Shown here in pieces: positions 41,164 through 55,906 of a stretch of DNA of 64,000 nucleotides. The stretch's first letter is position 1. Every line of letters begins with the position of its first letter. The translations under genes were made by a program, and so were the position numbers. This DNA is from Sphagnum compactum (lineage: Eukaryota; Bryophyta; Sphagnopsida; Sphagnales), in the NCBI GenBank assembly GCA_965153455.1, contig OZ234500.1:248001-312000 (forward strand), written 5' to 3'. The notes under the pieces are model-generated. The model did no database searches. It was not told the DNA's origin and was given only the letters and a program-made list of their open reading frames with translations.

Positions 41164-44100
41164 GTACAAGTTTATGAAAAAACACAGTTGGGTCATGTTT
41201 TATCTGTTTTGATTTTGTGAAGGGCAATTTTTTTGGGTCTGCTACTTACTGTAATGATCAGGATCCATGGAAATTACTTCAATGTTTTTGGAATTTCCTG
41301 AACTCATGCAAGAGATCCAAACTCTTTCAAGTTCTTGCAAATTTTTCATCAGGTTTTTCGGGGTGAAGTGGTGTTGGCTTCACCCCAAAGATGTGGCGAT
41401 TTTCCATGCGTAGTATTCTTAAGGTGTTTTGTTTAGGGCGTTGGTGGACACCTCGTGACGAGCTGTATGGCATTGCAGACCAATCAATCGATCCCGGTCT
41501 TGTTCTGCACGAGCCAATTGGCATTCCCGAGCTGTCCACCCTCGATCCGGAAGTGTGCATAATCCTCATTTTTTACTGCACTAATTATTTATCTATGACA
41601 GGGAGATATGAATTCATATAAGTTCTTCTAAACTGTTAATCTAGTTTTTGGGGGTGAAGCGACCAAGACCAATCGATTGATCCTGGTCTTGTTTTTATCT
41701 CAACCTTCTCCTTGATTGAATCAAGGGTATGCAAGTTAAAAGAGAAGTCATTTAACTAAGTTCATGACAAGTAAGGCCCATGATGTAGATGGTGGGGCAC
41801 ATGACGGAGTATGCTCCTTTGGTTGGGTTTGACACCTTGCATGATTATCCTGTATCACGCACAGGTGCAGAGCTTGAGTCTGTGTTTCTAGGTGCCACTC
41901 AGATGTCTGGCAGGTCTCTGTACCTTTCTGTCTCAGAGGTATGTAGTCTTGATATTCTCCATTGGTCTTGCAGCACCATCTACCCTCCCTACATATCATC
42001 TAGCAAAAGGGTCAGAAGGCTTGGACATGAATGTTAGATTTCTGTAGATTCCTTTATCTTTTTCTGGATTGAAAAGAAATTCTCTGTCTAGCTTCAAAAT
42101 TTCCCATCTGCTTTGTAGCCTTTAAAGGAATGTTTTTGTTTTATAGAGGCAGGGTGTACACAAACTGAGTTCCCAGAGTTCTGAAGCTTTGGGTTTTTCA
42201 ATGGTTCATCACTGCTGAATGCAAATGCAGTAGCTCAGAGCCACAGGTCACTCTTTATGACCAGCAACCCCAGGATTGTTTGCTGCAGTTGCCAACCAGT
42301 ATTGCAAACATGAGGGACCTAAATTGATGTCCTTTTGTTTTCACCCTCCACTCCAAGGTGCATTGATTTGCAATTTTTGCTTTGGATAGTTGTTCTGCTA
42401 AGACTTGGCATGAGTTCAGATTGTTCCACCGGTATCAAAGGTGAATGACCACCAGGTGACAGGTTCTTTGTGTTGAGATCTGGACTACCCCATTTAGGCA
42501 AGGACACAACTACATCTGTGTGCCCTTTATTCTGGAGTGCAATACTGTGGATGCAGCCCTAGTCATAACTCTTGGACTTTTTTAACAGACGACACAGGCT
42601 TTCTCAAATTTCAGGGTGAAAAACATGGCCCGAAGTTGGATCATTGATTCTGGTCCATATGCTGACATATCTGAAACAAAACTGCTGAACTTGTAAATGT
42701 AAGGCCGAGCATTTATATATATATACCTAGAGAACCTAAACATGTTTAAAACAGGGCAACACTTCCAATTCACGTTTAATTCCATTTTGAAAAGAGGTTA
42801 TATCACTAGTTAGGTTCCAATTGCGGTTTTAAAAAAATTGAAATCTCCAATCCAAAAATGGTACCCTGTGCCAAAACATGGCATTACAACTACATAAACG
42901 ATTGCATTTGTAAATGGTTAAAACATTTTGGACTACATGAATAGCAGTCAAACCAAACCCATTATTTATACCTTTAGATCTTTCCATAGTACTAATCATA
43001 AATGCCAATGATGATTATGCCTTCCATTACTGTAGTCATTCCAAATGCATTCAATCAATCAATATGGGCTATTGCAAGGTCTAGGTTATGCAAGCTAAGC
43101 CATTTAGCCTTGGCCTTACATTTAAAAAAGTGCAGGTTCTTTAGGCAAGCCTAGGCTAGTGTAAGGAAGAACTATTAGTGAAGTAGCAACACTTGTAGGA
43201 GATGATAAGTTAGTAATGTGCAGAGACTTGTATCTCAACATAAATTTAATTCAACTACTTAGGACAAGAAGGGTTTAATGTCACCAAACTTCAAATTTAT
43301 CTATATATGTTTAAACTCTATTTTCAGGTAGTTATCAAAATCAAAATGCAAGATCATTGACTACTAAATTGTCTTTTCACATGACATTTTTTGCTGGAAT
43401 TAAATATTTATATTGCACAATAAATTTCTCTAATTTCAAACTGAAATAAATATGTAGTCTATTTGTGTCCTTCAAAGTTAACCTTTAATATCTTTGAACA
43501 CTTTTCATGGATTGAGTTTGCCCAAACATGTGCAACATTCCATATTTTGGTGTAATAAGACTTGTATGTTTTCATATCTTGTGCAACAGTTTCTTTGATG
43601 CCTTTGATCATCCATTTTTAATATACCTGCAATTGGGAATTTTTCCTTTGAAATTTGTGCATATAACTTATCTGTTGCTCCCGCAAATTATCCTCATCAA
43701 TGTTCATTCGAGCCAAAACCATGAGCAAGTTATTTAGAAGTCTTATACAAAATATACATTCTCAAGATGGCCTCCTATCTACTCATTGACTGTGACTTCA
43801 CATGATGCAAATTATGTCCCAGAGCTGAACATTGAACAGTTGATGCTTGCAATTCTTAATCTCCTCTGAGAATCCTGCAAGACAAGCAGCAGCTAAGTGG
43901 CTGTAAGACAAATGAGTACTTCAAAATTCCCAAGTGCCTGAAGGATCTTTCAAATCTGGAAATGCTTTTGAGAGATTATTTAGGATTATTTATTGTGGCA
44001 GCAAGTGGGTGCATGCTTGAAAGTTTATTTACTGTGGCAGCCACATAGGTGTATTTGTATTGATTACTGGTCAATTGGAGCTCTGGCAAAAGAAGACTGA

Positions 44101-45071
44101 TGTGCAAACATCAAACACCTTGCCACCTATGATATCTTTTAGGGTCTGTTTTCAGGGATTATTAGAGCAAATGTTTGGGTTAATTCTTATGACTTTTGGT
44201 TGGCTGTTAATGGATGTGAAAAAGTTCAAATTCACGATTGCAACCCCTTCGGAACAAGGTGACAAAGTGATCCACCAAAAAGGACCCCTTCGGAACAAGG
44301 TGACAAAGTGATCCACCAAAAAGGACTCCATGAACATGAATTCTCGCCACACTTGCATGAAAGTGGAGCTGGTAAAAAGAATGGTTGCTTTTTACTCCTA
44401 TCCTACAAACAAATTGGGCATACAGGTAAAACCAACAAAGATATCTCACCTGATTTTGCATAGTCATCTTATGTGACAATGTTGCATAAGACTCCATAGT
44501 ACCCATCTAGGATTCAAAAAGGTTCATCATCAAGCTGTACATGATTCACAAACTTAATATCTTGCCCAGGTCATCCCAAAGGATTTAGTGGGCTTTTGCA
44601 TAGAAGGGTCTCAAGATAAACTGGAGGTTTGCTGTTAAGAACAACATCCATTGAGGACCCCTGTTGGCCTCCAATACTAATGATATCAATCCCAGAAAAT
44701 TGGAGCAAACAAAGCTGACTCATATGGCAAAATCCAAACCAAACAGCATTTGGCAAAGTTCACATTGAATGGTATTCCATCAATGTCCCAATTCATCCAT
44801 TAACACTGATAGCAGTCATAGGGCTGAGGAATTGGTGTCCTCATTTCTCCACCTCCAGATTTTGTATCTGATCTGCATGGCTGTGTCCTCAATTAAAAAT
44901 ACTGTCGGGACTTGAGACCAGAACGTTCCTCAGACTTCCATGAGTATGACAAAGACAAAAGAACTAAATTGACCCTAGATTATCAAATTGACTGTGAATT
45001 TGCTCTATGCAGATCTCTTCCTAACAAAAACACTAGACCAGGTGAATGCTCAAGCAGTGACAAGTACAAGA
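41164..45071. other. Long stretch without a supported gene, downstream of PRP40C
   Basis: A hairpin GGGGTGAAG...CTTCACCCC lies at 41358-41384. An exon-like segment (ELESVFLGATQMSGRSLYLS) lies at about 41866-41938 between AG and GT. The rest is AT-rich with short frames only. The 3-prime UTR of PRP40C should extend leftward from 45072; I see no unambiguous polyadenylation signal. Confidence 0.45.
44243..44324. repeat. 41-bp tandem duplication
   Basis: Units 44243-44283 and 44284-44324 are identical over almost all bases (ACCCCTTCGGAACAAGGTGA start). No function is suggested. Confidence 0.92.
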
Positions 45072-48000
45072 CTATCGCCGGTTGCTAGGGGTATAGCGCA
45101 ACCCTGATGACTGCTTTCCTCCTTCAGTGTTAGCCACAGAAGATCTTTCATGCTTAAGAACAGATGACCTTCCCCCCTTTAGCCACCGTTGCATGTCTTC
45201 TACATAGCGGCGCCATAATGACTCGCGCTCATGATGGGGCACTTTGCCATAGCAGGGATCCAGCTTCAACACCTTCTTGGCCTCAGACCATGATGTCAGA
45301 ATTGTCTTGCCTTCATCACCTTGTTTTGTAGCCACCTCTGCAGTTATAGTGTCAGCAAGTAATGTTTGATATTCACCAAGACAGCGCTGCCACACACCAA
45401 CCACAGTTTTTGTCAGCACTCCAAATTGTGGTTCTGAGGTTTTGATGACAAAAAGGGATGAAAAACCCATGCACCATTTGTGCAGGCCCTCTCAACACAT
45501 AAAAATGCCTCAGGAAACCAGAGCTATTTGTCCAAATTTTCCCCTAGATCTAGGTTCCCACATCAACCAGATAAGAATTAAGGATAAGAACTAATCTAGA
45601 AGCAGGAAGTAGTAGCTCAGAATCAAGAACAAAAACAAAGATCTGACCAACTTACCAGGACTTAAATAGACACCGTGGATACTGAACTGAATGAGGAAGC
45701 ATAACAATGGCAAAGAACACAAATAAAAAGAATAAAGAATCTATATATAAGTGCAATTTCCACCACACTTCAGACTCTGGCTTCTCCTCTTTGAGTGGGA
45801 CAACTTCTGACTGCATTAACAGAGGCAACATAGTTGCATGTATCTTTCCCTCAAGGACTAGGATTCAGCACTTCAGACAACCATTGATCAAATACCCCAT
45901 TCTAGCTAGGTTGATTACTCACAGTGCACTTAATTAGGATATGATTTCACAAGCACTTGCAAGGTGCTCATGTGCCTTGACTCAATACCCCTAAAGGAAA
46001 GAATATTCCTAAAGAACAAAGCTCAGTCATAAGACTATTTGCTTATCATATTTGTGTGCATGTCAACAAAGATACACAAAAACTGAGATATAAGGATACT
46101 TCCCAAATGCAGTAACAGAAGAGTGTCTTGCCCTTGTATTACACCCTTCAGAGATTTCTTTTTACACACAATGGCAATATACCTGCAACCATATTCCACT
46201 GCCTCTGCACACTCAAAAGGTGACATAAAACTAGGTCATTGGCTTTTTGTCATTATCCATACCTCATACAAATCATTCACATGCTCCCGGAACAGTTTTT
46301 CACGTTCAGGGAGGTCCAGATCTGGATTTGAAGCACGGCCAAGTCCATCCCTCTCCAGCTTTGGTCGAGCGTCTGTCCATGATGCCTGAATGCCCATCCA
46401 CAACAATTGAGCATCTCAATAAGAGAGATGAGAAAGTAGTGCAATTTTTCTCACCAGCAGCTAAGGTGCTGTCTTTTATGTCCAACACCTGAAGAATTAT
46501 AGACATTACACAGAAAGCGATAAATCTAGTTGCGTCAACTCTGTCAACATGTGTTAGGAGAAAGTGGCTACTTCAGGGTCTTTGATCTTCTCCTTCAAGA
46601 GTGCTTGGTATGCAGTGACAGCATCCTTGTGCCGAGCTTTGAGACGAACCCTTTCCAACTCCTCTTCTTCCCGATCCTTGCGCTTGCGCTGTTCTCGCTC
46701 TTTCCCTCTCAGTTTCTCCTGTCCACACTCCCAAGTCACATCAGATAACATACATTGCTTACCAATGCCATTCATCAATCCCAGAAACTGATTATTAAAA
46801 GCTTGGTTCCAGAGCAAAAGCCTACCACTTTTGAAACTAAAATGACCTATCCTCACATTCTCTTTTCAAACTCATTTCTTTCCTCTCATTCTTCCTCCTG
46901 CACCATGCTAGGTTTAGGGATAAGCTGACCTCTTCATCTTTCTTAGATTTTCCTGCATGTTCCACTTCCTGCTCAGCTGCCCTTAACTCTGCAATATAAG
47001 CATCAAATGCTTTTTCTCTGTCATCACGCTTTACAGCTCTGTACCGCAGGTCACTGCGTAGGTCATCCTTCACCTACACATCCAACCTTCCAAATGTACA
47101 ATATTATCACAGATTGTACACAGGGTACTCAAAAGATGGAACAAGGTAAGGGCAGCAATAGACTTTTCTTGAAGCACTTCACATCTTCAGCATATGATGC
47201 TGACCTTGAGATATGCTGAACAACAGGAGAAAGACTTTGAGACTCAGAATAAACAAGTACAGCACTACTGTCATAACTTTAGAAACCTGGGATGCCAGAC
47301 CATTCTACTACCTTGGCCCAGCGAGTGGCAGTAGTGATATCATGTCGCTCTGACAAAAGAGCCCGGAAACCAGCGAGTGCAGCTGCATGTTCAGCCCTTA
47401 ATCGCTCCTCCTCTGCCTTTCGCAGTGGCCCCACCCTGCAATTCAGAGTGATTCAACACAAAGCATAGCACAGACACACACTCTATTTGCTCTGTTTTCC
47501 ACTTTTACAAAAATTCAAACCTAAAATCTGAAAGGAAGCCCCATTCCAAACTATGCATCTCTCTGTTTTGTCCTCAAATCATAGAAATGGAATGTATAAT
47601 CACAACAGAAACAATCATGAAACTAGATATCTGTGCTTTCACTCCTGCTTGCATCTTAACAACATATCAGTGTTCCATTGCAAGGAATGCTCTAAGGAGC
47701 AGGCAAACCACATCACCAAACAACCTGAAGGGGATCTGACAGCACACCTCTCATTGAGCAATGACTCCTGATCCTTGCGCTCCAAAGATTCAAATCGAGG
47801 CTCATGGCCCCACAACTTGGCAAAACTGTCATAGTCAGTTGAGTGTGAGATGTCCTGCAGACAACACATTACATTGCCCTCAGCAATACCCTAAACACAA
47901 TAGATTGTGCCCTTGAGGTTGCTCTCTACTCTATGCAAACTGACACTTGGACTCAGTGTTTTTCTTTTGGTGAATTTTCGCACCCTGGTGACAAAAAAAA

Positions 48001-51000
48001 AGGGCTGGTGAATCCAACAAAGGGATTTTCGAGATTTAAAAAAGAAAATCGCCTATCTTGACAAAAAAAATTTAGAAGTTGCCAGATTTGGACAGTGTGT
48101 TCCTGTAGGTCGCCAGAACTAGGCAGGATTCCAAAAAAGATCTACTAGTCCATCAGGACAGTCACCATTTACTGCTAATTAATTCTGAGGATCCTAGCCA
48201 GTGCACCTACTTGAGGAATTTGAAAAAAAAAACCACTGCTTGGACTCTCTGTACTATGACAACTTTTGTATCCTGAGTAGAATTTTCACAACTTCCCACC
48301 CCATAAGCCAACCCTCTGCTGCACAAAACCTTGAACGATGCAACAAAAACGACTGCACAGACGCTCTGACAATCATGCCCAGAAACATCATATATCTCAG
48401 TATCCCAACATCATTTGTCTCAGTATGGATGCCACCCAGAAACTGTTGAGTTTATTTCAGCCTTTATGACTGTCAAGCATCTCTGTCCCACCCAACACTG
48501 GTCCTGTGAGGACTACCTACAGTGAGTTGCAACTAAAACAAGCTATATGCATGAGATTGCACTGAAAACTGTCAATTCCCAAACCAAATTAAACATGAAA
48601 AAATGGATGTGTTCACCAGTACCAGTCCATCACCTCCATCAGAAATGGAGCTGACTAGATAACATTATTCCACTGACTTCAAGAACATGTTTTCCTTTTC
48701 ATAAATGACAGCCAAATCAGCACACCAGTCACAAGCATGAAGATTAGCTACATATAATTTTGCCATATCAAGGTTCTTCAAAACCAGGGATTTTTGGAGG
48801 CCTGTTTGGTTGCAGCAGGCAATACCAACATTTATTCTCTCCAAAGGCTGCATGTGAGCACCTGGTGCCTCGAGCTTTCCAGCTCATTGTTTAGAGAAAC
48901 CTTGGCTTCAGAATTGCTGCAATAAAAAGTTCAGAACCATGATTCACAGGACACCAAGGAATTTCACACAAAGGTCTTTGGAGTATCTTTGACCGAATGC
49001 CTAAAGACACTGGGTTCACCCTATTGGAGTTTGAGTTGCCTTCTAAACTCTCCAGTGCCCACAAAGTGCAGGAGAGGAGATAACAAATAGAGCCAGAAAT
49101 GAAATATATCAGGTTAACACCAGACCTTGGCAACTTCCTCCAGTAAAGATCTGAAGGCTTCAACAGCAGCCTTTTGTGCAGCACGCTTCTCCTTACGTTC
49201 CTCCTCTGCCCTTGTTCGCACATAGTGCTCAAAGATAGATCGGCGTTCTGTGTGGCTGGGAATAGCCTACAAGATGCCACCATATATGCAAAGTCAAGAA
49301 ACCAGATGACTTTCAAACAAAGACATCACAAAAGGTGATTGTTCTCAATAAAGGAGCAGGGAAATCGAGCTCAAGGAATTGCTACCGGAAGCCTACAATC
49401 ATCTCATGGATCATGATAAATCCTCTCCAGCACCTGGAAGCCCAAAAACCAAAGTTGATGTTCCATGCATTGAAAGGCATCGATGTTGAGGTGTGTTCCA
49501 AACCTTGAACCGTGGATCAAATATAATCTTAGGCAGCTCTTTCTCCCATTTCGAGAAAGGTGCAACGGCCTTTTCCTTCAGCATTTCCTGAAAGACAAAA
49601 TTACCTTTCAACAGCATTAGAAACCAAACAAACTACTGACAGAAATCACAGTGTCCTTGTCATCTTGACTCACAAACAATTAAAGGGATGTGATATCCAA
49701 AACTCTTTCTAAATTCATTTTATACTATCTTAATGCAAATTACACATACTGAAACTTTCTATAAGTCCACAAGATCTCATATGTGTTATACTCTTCATGC
49801 ATTCAACAGAGTAACAAATCTGGGGAAGACATCCAAGAAACCTCTCTGTATAGATTATCCATGCAAAATGTACCAAAACAGATAGCTGGATATAAGAGTC
49901 CCTAAAATTACATGTTCAATCACAGCTAGTGCATGATTAACTCATACAGAAATTCACAATTCAGGCCAAGAGGAAATTCTTTGACCAGAAAGTTGTTGAA
50001 GAGGCACAACGATATCCACTTTCACCTTAAACCTCAATACTTTCTGCTCCTTAGTTGGGCCGAGGTCCTCATCATCACTGTCAGAGTCATCATCAGTTGA
50101 TACTTGATCCCCCTTGAGAGGCTTCCCATTCCCTCCCTCTGCTCCTGTCCCTTTCCCAATATTGTCATCAACTGCAGTACCAACATTCAACACCCCTGTT
50201 GGACCTGCCACACTTGCAGATAATAGAGAACTGGTCACTGGAGCACCAGGATCCTGCAGCTTTTTCTTTATAAGATCTAGTGCAGAGTTTGCAGCAAGTG
50301 CCTTGTGGCCAATGGCCTCTCTACCACCAGTCAAGGCTGCAGGCACATTAATGGTGAATGAAATGGTGCTCTTCTCTGCAGGGGGCCCAACATCCCCAGC
50401 ATTACCAACCAACTCTTCTTGCTTCTTTCGAAGCTCAGCAACCTCAGCTGGAATTTGCCAGCTTGTCACCTGCAGTTGCGAGTACTGTGGATGAGTAACA
50501 TTCAGTATAGACATGTGTCAACATTCCTAGAAGATTTAGCTATCCCCTTGGAAATGCTGTATAGAGGATGTTTAGAAGTTGCTTGCACATTAAGTCAGAC
50601 AGTGAAAACATTGTCATTCATAACAAGCTGACAAGAATTACTCATGCAGATGTTATTTCATTGTCAAGAGACACACTAAATAAACTCCATTGCATGCAGC
50701 ATGTCACTAACATCTCCTACATCTGACAGGTGTACAGAATTCTGACCTGTGTCCTTGTATTGTAATAGTATTTCTTGCTATCATTGGTCATCACCAGAGC
50801 CCAATCTGTTCCACTAAGATGTTCCCTGTTACAGCAGCAACACGTTGCTGCAATCAATTTCTCATTCCACCATCATTTGCCCTTACTGTTCACAGTTAAG
50901 AGTATTGTGACATAACAACAGCAGTATACAAGACTGTGCAATAATTTTTGACTTCTGCAGAAGTTTCTCCCCACCTAACCCAGACATTACTGAGCACCAA

Positions 51001-52742
51001 TAGCAACTGGCTATGACTAGCACATCAGAATGCCAACTATAGGAGATAACTGGTAGCAGCACACCAAAGCAGAAATGAATGTCAAAAGACCTGAATTCCA
51101 AGAAACAAGTAAGATACAGCATAGTATTCTGTTCCTCACCATGAGACAGGTGTAGGCTGTGCTGTCACCTTGTCTGCCTGCAGTAAACAACAACGAGAAC
51201 AAGTCAGCTATTAAGTTGGCAATACATCCCACCTGACAAACATAAACATACCAATAAGGAATGTGTTCATAACCTGGTGAGTGTCACTCACAGACAATGA
51301 GACCATGACCTTCATCATGAATGGCAATGACTTGCTCCTTACAAGTGAAAGCAATATGTTGGAATACTATCCAGAAAGAATGCTCCAAAGGAATCGAAAA
51401 CAGCCCCAATCACCAAACAAAACTTGTGTAGCCATGGCAGTGGCACTGGACCAATGTGAGAGACGTTGCAAAACTTAAAGAGGACAAATCACTGTCCAGA
51501 CAAAGCATCCCAACAAGTTGAAGGCATAAGATGACCAATCATGTTACCTCTCCTTTAAACTCGACTGGTCGAGTATATGTTGATTGACAAGACAGAGAAT
51601 TGTAGTAGTAGATTGCTCCATCCTCAGTCTTGTGTGCAGTCCATGCATCAAGATCAGGTATGGTTTCACCAGCACCCTTCAGCTTGTCCCCAGAACCAGT
51701 AACTGCTTGTTCTCCAGGAGGGGCAATGTCAGTTTTTACTTGCACAATTGGTGTCGAGTCAGCCGGTTTGCTCTTGGATGTGGTCATACCACCCTCAGAG
51801 GCTGTTGTAAGAGTCACTGAAGGTGGTGCACCATAAGGAGCCCATGCAGGAAGTGGGAGGCCTCCTTGGGAAATAGAGGGTTCTCTTGTAGCTTGAAAAG
51901 GTTGTGGTTCTCCACTACCTGAGGGATGTGGACCAGATGTAAGTATGCTATCTGATGGAGATAAAACCAGGTGCCTCTGCTGCTGCCCAGGGAAGACACC
52001 CTCATATTCCCCTTGGTAGGACATAAAAAGGGGCCGCGGATGCAGTTGCATCCATGGTGGCAACAAGTGCTGGGGAGGAAAAGCCTGAAATGGGGGCCGC
52101 TGTTCATGAAGAACAGAGCCTGCACCAGAAGGACTTGGTGTTGCAGGTGCCATCCCAGGTCTTGAACCCAAAAGCAGAGAGTCTTTGCCATGAGGTGGCA
52201 TACCTGCAGAGGCAGATACAGGAGCAGAACCTGCTGCCTGAGAAGACCATCCTTTTGTGGGCATTGGATTCTGGGCAATACCATAACCCGGTCCAGACTG
52301 TCCTGGTTGAGGAACTGTGTAGGGAGCACCCATTGGTGGGGCTGGTACTAAAGCCTGCAAATTTGGTGTCCACTGTCAATATGAATTCTACAGCACCACA
52401 AAGCTACCACATCATAACCAGGAGTCTCTCTGCCAAAAGGTCATAGTGTACAACAAAAGTAGGTATATGGAATGCACTAACATATAGCCAAAAACTTACA
52501 GGTCTGGAAGGTTGCAAACCACTCCCTGATGCAGGGCTCAATTGATTGGGATTTCCAAAGGGGGCCAATGATCCAGACATTTGTGGAGGAAAATTGAGAG
52601 GAGGAGCCCCAGGGAGTGGTAGCTGGGGAGGTGCATGTCCTTGATTGATAGGTACTCCAGGAGGTCCCCAAAGTCCTTGAGGGCCTGGCATAGATGCACT
52701 TGCTGGCAGCCCAGCCCGAGGCTGCCAAGCTGGTGTTGCCAT
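45072..52742 (-). CDS. PRP40C: Pre-mRNA-processing protein 40C (WW and FF domain splicing/transcription factor)
   Basis: Thirteen coding exons join in phase: 52742-52500, 52354-51548, 51177-51140, 50825-50747, 50469-50026, 49587-49504, 49266-49126, 47854-47748, 47435-47312, 47073-46930, 46718-46572, 46385-46263 and 45386-45072, giving 931 residues. All introns have GT-AG borders. Residues 1-315 are Pro/Gly/Ser-rich. WW domain 1 is near 318-350 and has Tyr where the second Trp is usual; WW domain 2 is near 363-400. Five FF domains follow from about residue 530 (for example APFSKWEKELPKIIFDPRF, then SFAKLWGHEPRF, RWAKVKDDLR, SWTDARPKLERD and SWSEAKKVLKLD). WW domains bind proline-rich ligands and FF domains bind phosphorylated RNA polymerase II tail, so the protein couples transcription and splicing in the nucleus. 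An acidic stretch DDDSDSDDEDLG precedes FF1. The Arabidopsis relative is somewhat shorter (about 835 residues, from memory). Confidence 0.95.
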
Positions 52743-54240
52743 GTCTTCTCCTCTGCAACAAGAGCTCCTAGATGAGTCTCAGAGATGATCCAACACACTA
52801 TTTACATATGTCATCATACTCCAAAACCAACCAACAGATCTATCTGCATTACACACTGTGTATGCATCATATGTGCAGGCTGCAGGACACAAGATGCACA
52901 GCCATTCAAGAATACGGATCTACCCAAATTAAAATCAAGTCAGTATCAGGTTCACAAAAGAAATCCCACATCTGGAGCCTGACTCTTGGGACATTCCTAC
53001 AACTGTTCAGTGGGTAGCAACTGGTCAAACTCTCCCCAAATTCTGTCCAACTCCTGCTGAGCTTAGCTGCATTGCTGTTCTCAAACTGACATTATATACA
53101 AACTCCTGAAACTTGCTTGTACAGAGGGGGAAAGCACTTATGACCACAGGTCTCCAGCCTACATGCTTCTCTGATACTGTTCAGACAACACAAAAATTGA
53201 CAGCATTCAGTTGAATATGCTGTTTGCAATCTATGCTTGACACAGCTCACACCAAAGGATAAAAGGATATTAAGAACAGGATTTGAAAGCAAAATGCCCC
53301 ATCCATATGTCCAATCACTTTGTTCCAACAAGAACCCCATCACAGTACTCTTGCAGTACATGATGTGATTGAGCTGGACTCCAAAACTTGAAGTGGAAGA
53401 TGGCAGATCATGATACCCTCACACAGGATACAATGGACATATATAAGAATTGAAGCTTCATAGAGCCCAGATACCAGTACAACCACATTTATAAAAGAAA
53501 AACAGAAACACTGAGGTTGTAATGGTCACCTGAAACCAGTTCAAAATCAGAACAGAAACACAAAGACCATATTGGTGGACAGGGACACAAGGAGCTAAAA
53601 GAAGGTCTGTAAGGCTTTGAGAAGACCCTGTCATAAGGATCACACACTTTGAAACATAAAAGCATCGTACCCCATTCAAATGAAGAAGGATGCATCAAGG
53701 CAGAGGAAGACAGCAGAATCCAATACAGTAGACAAAGACTCTGTTAAATAGGTTAACCCTAAATTGGGCATAGATGCATATATGTTGAGTTCTATGAAAA
53801 GAAGGATCAAACATATTGTCTTATTTTTGGTTGCGGCGGAACACTGCAACTCACCAGTCAGCAAAGAATGAAAGCAATTAAGGAGTCTGCATAGAGAAGT
53901 AACAAAACAAACGCCATGCAAAATACTTGCGAACAAACGCCCTTGAAGTAGTCTCCACGAGTCCAATTCTGCTCCACAACCTTCTTGAAAACCCTAAAAC
54001 ATAGGGTTTCGACCGTGCAATGCGAAGCAATGGACCGCCGAAGCAAATCCAAGAACCTCCACGGCCAGCAAGAGGAAAGGGATGTGCATCTAGTGGGGAA
54101 GATGTGAGATGGCACGCACAAAGCACGAGAAAAAGAGTGGGAAATCGTTTACAAGACCCAAAAAGAGGAAGGGGTAGTGGGGTGGGGAGACATACTAATC
54201 TTCCATCAGAAAACACTTCCACAACCTTTCAATGATCTGC
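52743..54240 (-). promoter_or_regulatory. Probable 5-prime leader of PRP40C with an intron
   Basis: Ten bases before the ATG a strong acceptor (TGTTGCAG at 52753-52760 on the minus strand) shows that the leader is spliced. The best donor is CTG|GTGAGTT, with the exon ending at 53855, giving a 1.1-kb leader intron. The upstream exon would cover about 53855-54240; its start and the promoter are not determined. Confidence 0.55.
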
Positions 54241-55864
54241 CTCCGCAACGTCGTCGAGCTTGCAATGATCGCAATATTGTCCACCGCCAAATCCTTCGTC
54301 TTCTTCTCCTTCTCCTTCAACGCTCTCGTCCAACACTCTCGCAACTTCGCAATCGAAAAGAACAAACCCGCTCTCTCTCGTCTCTTGGCTTCAGTTCCTT
54401 TGAGAGTTCTTGAGGCCGGAATCTTCTCAGAAAATACGGGAACAAACACTAATTCCGGGACTCAAATAATTTTTATTGCCAAACAAATGGGTGCATGGCT
54501 TATTTAGATTAGGCTGTATAGTTTTGGCGAATTTTCAATTTTCGTTATTTGGCGATTTCAACTTATATTTTAGGGGGAAATTTTGGATTTTATTTTTTTT
54601 CAATTTCGATGGAAAAATGTGATTTTCCAGCCAAAATTCACCACATTCATAAAAAAATTTAAAATTCAGGAAAAATAAACTCAATGAAGTCCTTACAGAC
54701 CACACGAGTTTGCATGTGGTAGGTAAAGCCTGGGGCCATGAGCTCCACTGGGATCCGGAATAAGGGCCTATATGCAGTGGAGTCCAGTACCAGCCCAATT
54801 CAATTAAGGCCTGCAAGTGAGGGTTTTACAGGGTGCACAGCACTGTTGCAGTGAGAAGACCAGGAAGCCAGATTCATGGGCCAGAGTGAACCTACACCCA
54901 CCAGTGCATCATCCCCTGGATGCCCCTTATTAGTCAGTTGTCCATGAACCACAACTGGGTTAATATAAGGTTTCACCTTGGTAACAAATTCTGTAGGAAA
55001 TAGGTCTCATTTATAGGTCCATAGGTAAGAAAATAAGTAATACTAGGTGAGTAGATGGTTTATACATAGGTGAGGGCTGTTTTTACTACCTACCTCCTGG
55101 CTGGCAACCTGCTTGTGGGTTGTTAGTAGGCAGGTAGGGGGAAAAAACAAAGCAACTGAGCTTAACCACCACGGTTATGTTAGCTAGGGAACTGAAACCC
55201 AACAGAAAATTGTTTCCTGGCTGCCTACCATTCATCCTTCATGGTGCACTGGTGGTTGCGGGTTCACTGTGGCCAGAATTATGAAACTCATACGGCCCCA
55301 CAGGGTAGGCAATATTTACAGAACTTTGAAGCCAAGCCCCTAACATGGCATCAAAACACACTTGTTGGTGGGTTCTATCACTTGTAAGGTTCATGTTGCA
55401 CATTTCTTGAGAATTGGTGCGATGTAGTAGATGATTTTGAAGAGATGTTTTCTAAAATGTATTTCAAGATTAGAATCACGTATGACAATTGTTTGACAAA
55501 AGAAAAGTCTGTTTCTAAATCATTTTATTGAATGAATGTATACATACATATATATATATATATATGATGGTGGTTTGTAAACTGTTATTAGATGTCTTGT
55601 GTTTTGGTCAATACATGTTCATGTATGCTGTCATTATATTTCATTTGCCCATGTAATTAATTACCTATGTAATTGAAAGGCCAATGGAGTTTTCATATTT
55701 CGGTTGTATGGACAACATATGTGCAACACATAGTGTCAAAGAATTTATTTCAAAATTCCTAGTTGGTCTTGTGTTTCAATGATACGCACGTTGGCAAAAA
55801 GGCTAAGGTTGTCACTTGTGAGTTGTGAGCTAATGAAAACAAAAGGATCGTATGAAGTTAATAT

Positions 55865-55906
<42 letters not shown>

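Noticed and set aside
46174-46226. Extra PRP40C exon reading CAEAVEYGC
   Set aside because: The last FF domain joins perfectly from the exon ending at 46263 to the exon starting at 45386 without it. Its acceptor is poor.
50114-50494. 126-codon plus-strand frame over PRP40C exon 5
   Set aside because: It is the antisense shadow of a well-supported exon.
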